Positions 39,985 to 40,543 of a stretch of 40,543 nucleotides of DNA are shown here, piece after piece. The stretch is taken from NCBI GenBank assembly GCA_012064415.1, contig SSNU01000009.1, forward strand, positions 1 to 40,543, read 5' to 3'. Positions within the stretch are counted from its first letter, which is position 1, and the number at the start of each line of letters is the position of its first letter. Source of the DNA: Gyrodactylus bullatarudis (taxonomy: Eukaryota; Platyhelminthes; Monogenea; Gyrodactylidea; Gyrodactylidae). The notes beneath the pieces are model-generated. The model was not told the DNA's origin and did no database searches. It saw nothing but the letters and a program-made list of their open reading frames with translations. The position numbers were made by a program, and so were the translations under genes.

Positions 39985-40319
39985 TATTCAAAAGTTATAA
40001 GAGTAAGCAAATTGAGAAAATAGGCAGAATTCTCAAAACTACGATTGAACCTCTTAGCCTATTTTCCGCACAAAAGGAAACAAAAAGTCATAATGAAAAT
40101 AACGAGAAGTCGGCTGTAGCTGATAATCAACCAGTTCTAGTTCCTAGCAGTGCCCCAGAAACAGTCACAGAGTTGGATACAAATGAAATCAAAGAGAAGT
40201 CAACAGTTATGTCCCAACCTGTAATTATTGAAAAGAAAAGTTGTGAAAAAGCAAAAAGAAAACGACGTAGAGACAGTGGGCAACAAACAATCGATCGCTT
40301 TGTGAAGAAACAAAAGTAG
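39985..40319 (+). pseudogene. Penelope-like element C-terminal tail with NLS-like and PIP-like end
   Basis: Reads KSKQIEKIGRILKTTIEP, then NNEKSAVADNQPVLVPSSAP, TVTELDTNEIKEKSTVMSQP and EKAKRKRRRDSGQQTIDRFV, then KKQK and a TAG stop at 40317-40319. The frame is open from about 39984. KRKRRR resembles a nuclear localisation signal. Q-Q-T-I-D-R-F-V fits PIP-box spacing (Q, I, F; V in the last place). The polar middle shares residues with the 17.4 and 28.5 kb tails. No RT or nuclease attached. Confidence 0.7.
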
Positions 40320-40432
40320 TTAAGTATAATTATGATCAGAGTGTTCCTACCGACCCCCCCCCACAATTCAAAGCTGTAACAAAATTAATAGATGGACCAA
40401 TGGAAGGCCTCGAAATATTTGCATTGTAAAAG

Positions 40433-40440
40433 TATATAAA
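40433..40440 (+). promoter_or_regulatory. TATA box before hammerhead
   Basis: TATATAAA 25 nt before the ribozyme core at 40458. Confidence 0.5.
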
Positions 40441-40452
40441 CGTCACCGGGGT

Positions 40453-40495
40453 AGAGTCTGAAGAGACCCGGCGAAATTTAACGTTTATTAATATA
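40453..40495 (+). ncRNA. hammerhead-like motif, stems decayed
   Basis: Core CTGAAGA 40458-40464, GACCCGGC, GAAA 40473-40476 are intact and identical to 28684. Stem III (TTTAACGTTTA) and stem I are broken. Confidence 0.5.
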
Positions 40496-40543
40496 ATATA
40501 CGCTTGTTTTCTCTAAACCTTCCTCATGAGTTTAGATCCTAAC

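Noticed and set aside
1..40543. CRISPR array, bacterial operon or phage content
   Set aside because: No regularly spaced repeats, no bacterial-type gene clusters; introns and element types are eukaryotic.

Overview
The window is AT-rich eukaryotic, probably metazoan, DNA. It is dominated by transposable-element remains. Evidence for a eukaryote: GT-AG introns (two of 52 and 66 nt inside a decayed transposase gene, longer ones in a candidate host gene) and the element set itself, which comprises Penelope-like elements (PLEs), a Ty3/gypsy element, a LINE, and Merlin, Tc1-like, pogo/Tigger and CGGBP1/BED-like elements. This mixture would suit an arthropod with an AT-rich, PLE-rich genome (a copepod or hemipteran is possible), but the sequence alone does not fix the species. 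I see no rRNA gene, no intact tRNA gene and no CRISPR.

Layout. 1-4.1 kb: the 3' end of a LINE, PLE 3' and 5' ends joined by a 99-bp direct repeat, and a PLE reverse-transcriptase (RT) fragment. 4.2-24.9 kb, minus strand: six exon-like blocks (24853-24588, 20410-20156, 18246-17962, 17070-16747, 12607-12323, 4493-4228). Their splice sites join with intron phase 1 at every one of the five junctions, and I read them as one unrecognised host gene. Its putative introns hold a Tc1-like pseudogene (6.2-7.8 kb), a BED-finger pseudogene (9.1-9.5 kb), a long PLE coding fragment in a 109-bp inverted repeat (10.4-11.7 kb), a 972-bp pogo-type element (14.9-15.8 kb), a MITE (15.9-16.3 kb), PLE tails, a 468-bp foldback (21.2-21.6 kb) and a frameshifted PLE with its YVDD motif (22.2-24.1 kb). 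25.1-26.7 kb: a Merlin element with about 184-bp inverted repeats. 26.9-30.7 kb: PLE 3' ends and small repeats. 31.6-36.2 kb, minus strand: a 5'-truncated LINE lying against a gag-like ORF, an LTR-like stretch and a nearly intact gypsy pol. 36.2-39.4 kb: non-coding AT-rich DNA. 39.4-40.5 kb: another PLE 3' end.

Two signals stand out. First, at least a dozen hammerhead-ribozyme-like motifs of several families are scattered through the window. Most lie in sense orientation 70-430 nt downstream of a PLE reading frame, several with a TATA box about 26 nt before the catalytic core. Second, four diverged PLE tails carry a PCNA-interacting (PIP-box-like) motif at the end of the protein, and a fifth has a degenerate version. 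In three copies a Lys/Arg-rich stretch precedes it. Hammerheads in PLEs are known. A terminal PIP box on a GIY-YIG-bearing PLE is, as far as I know, not a standard description and is the best candidate here for something new: a possible docking of the element's RT-endonuclease on the replication clamp.
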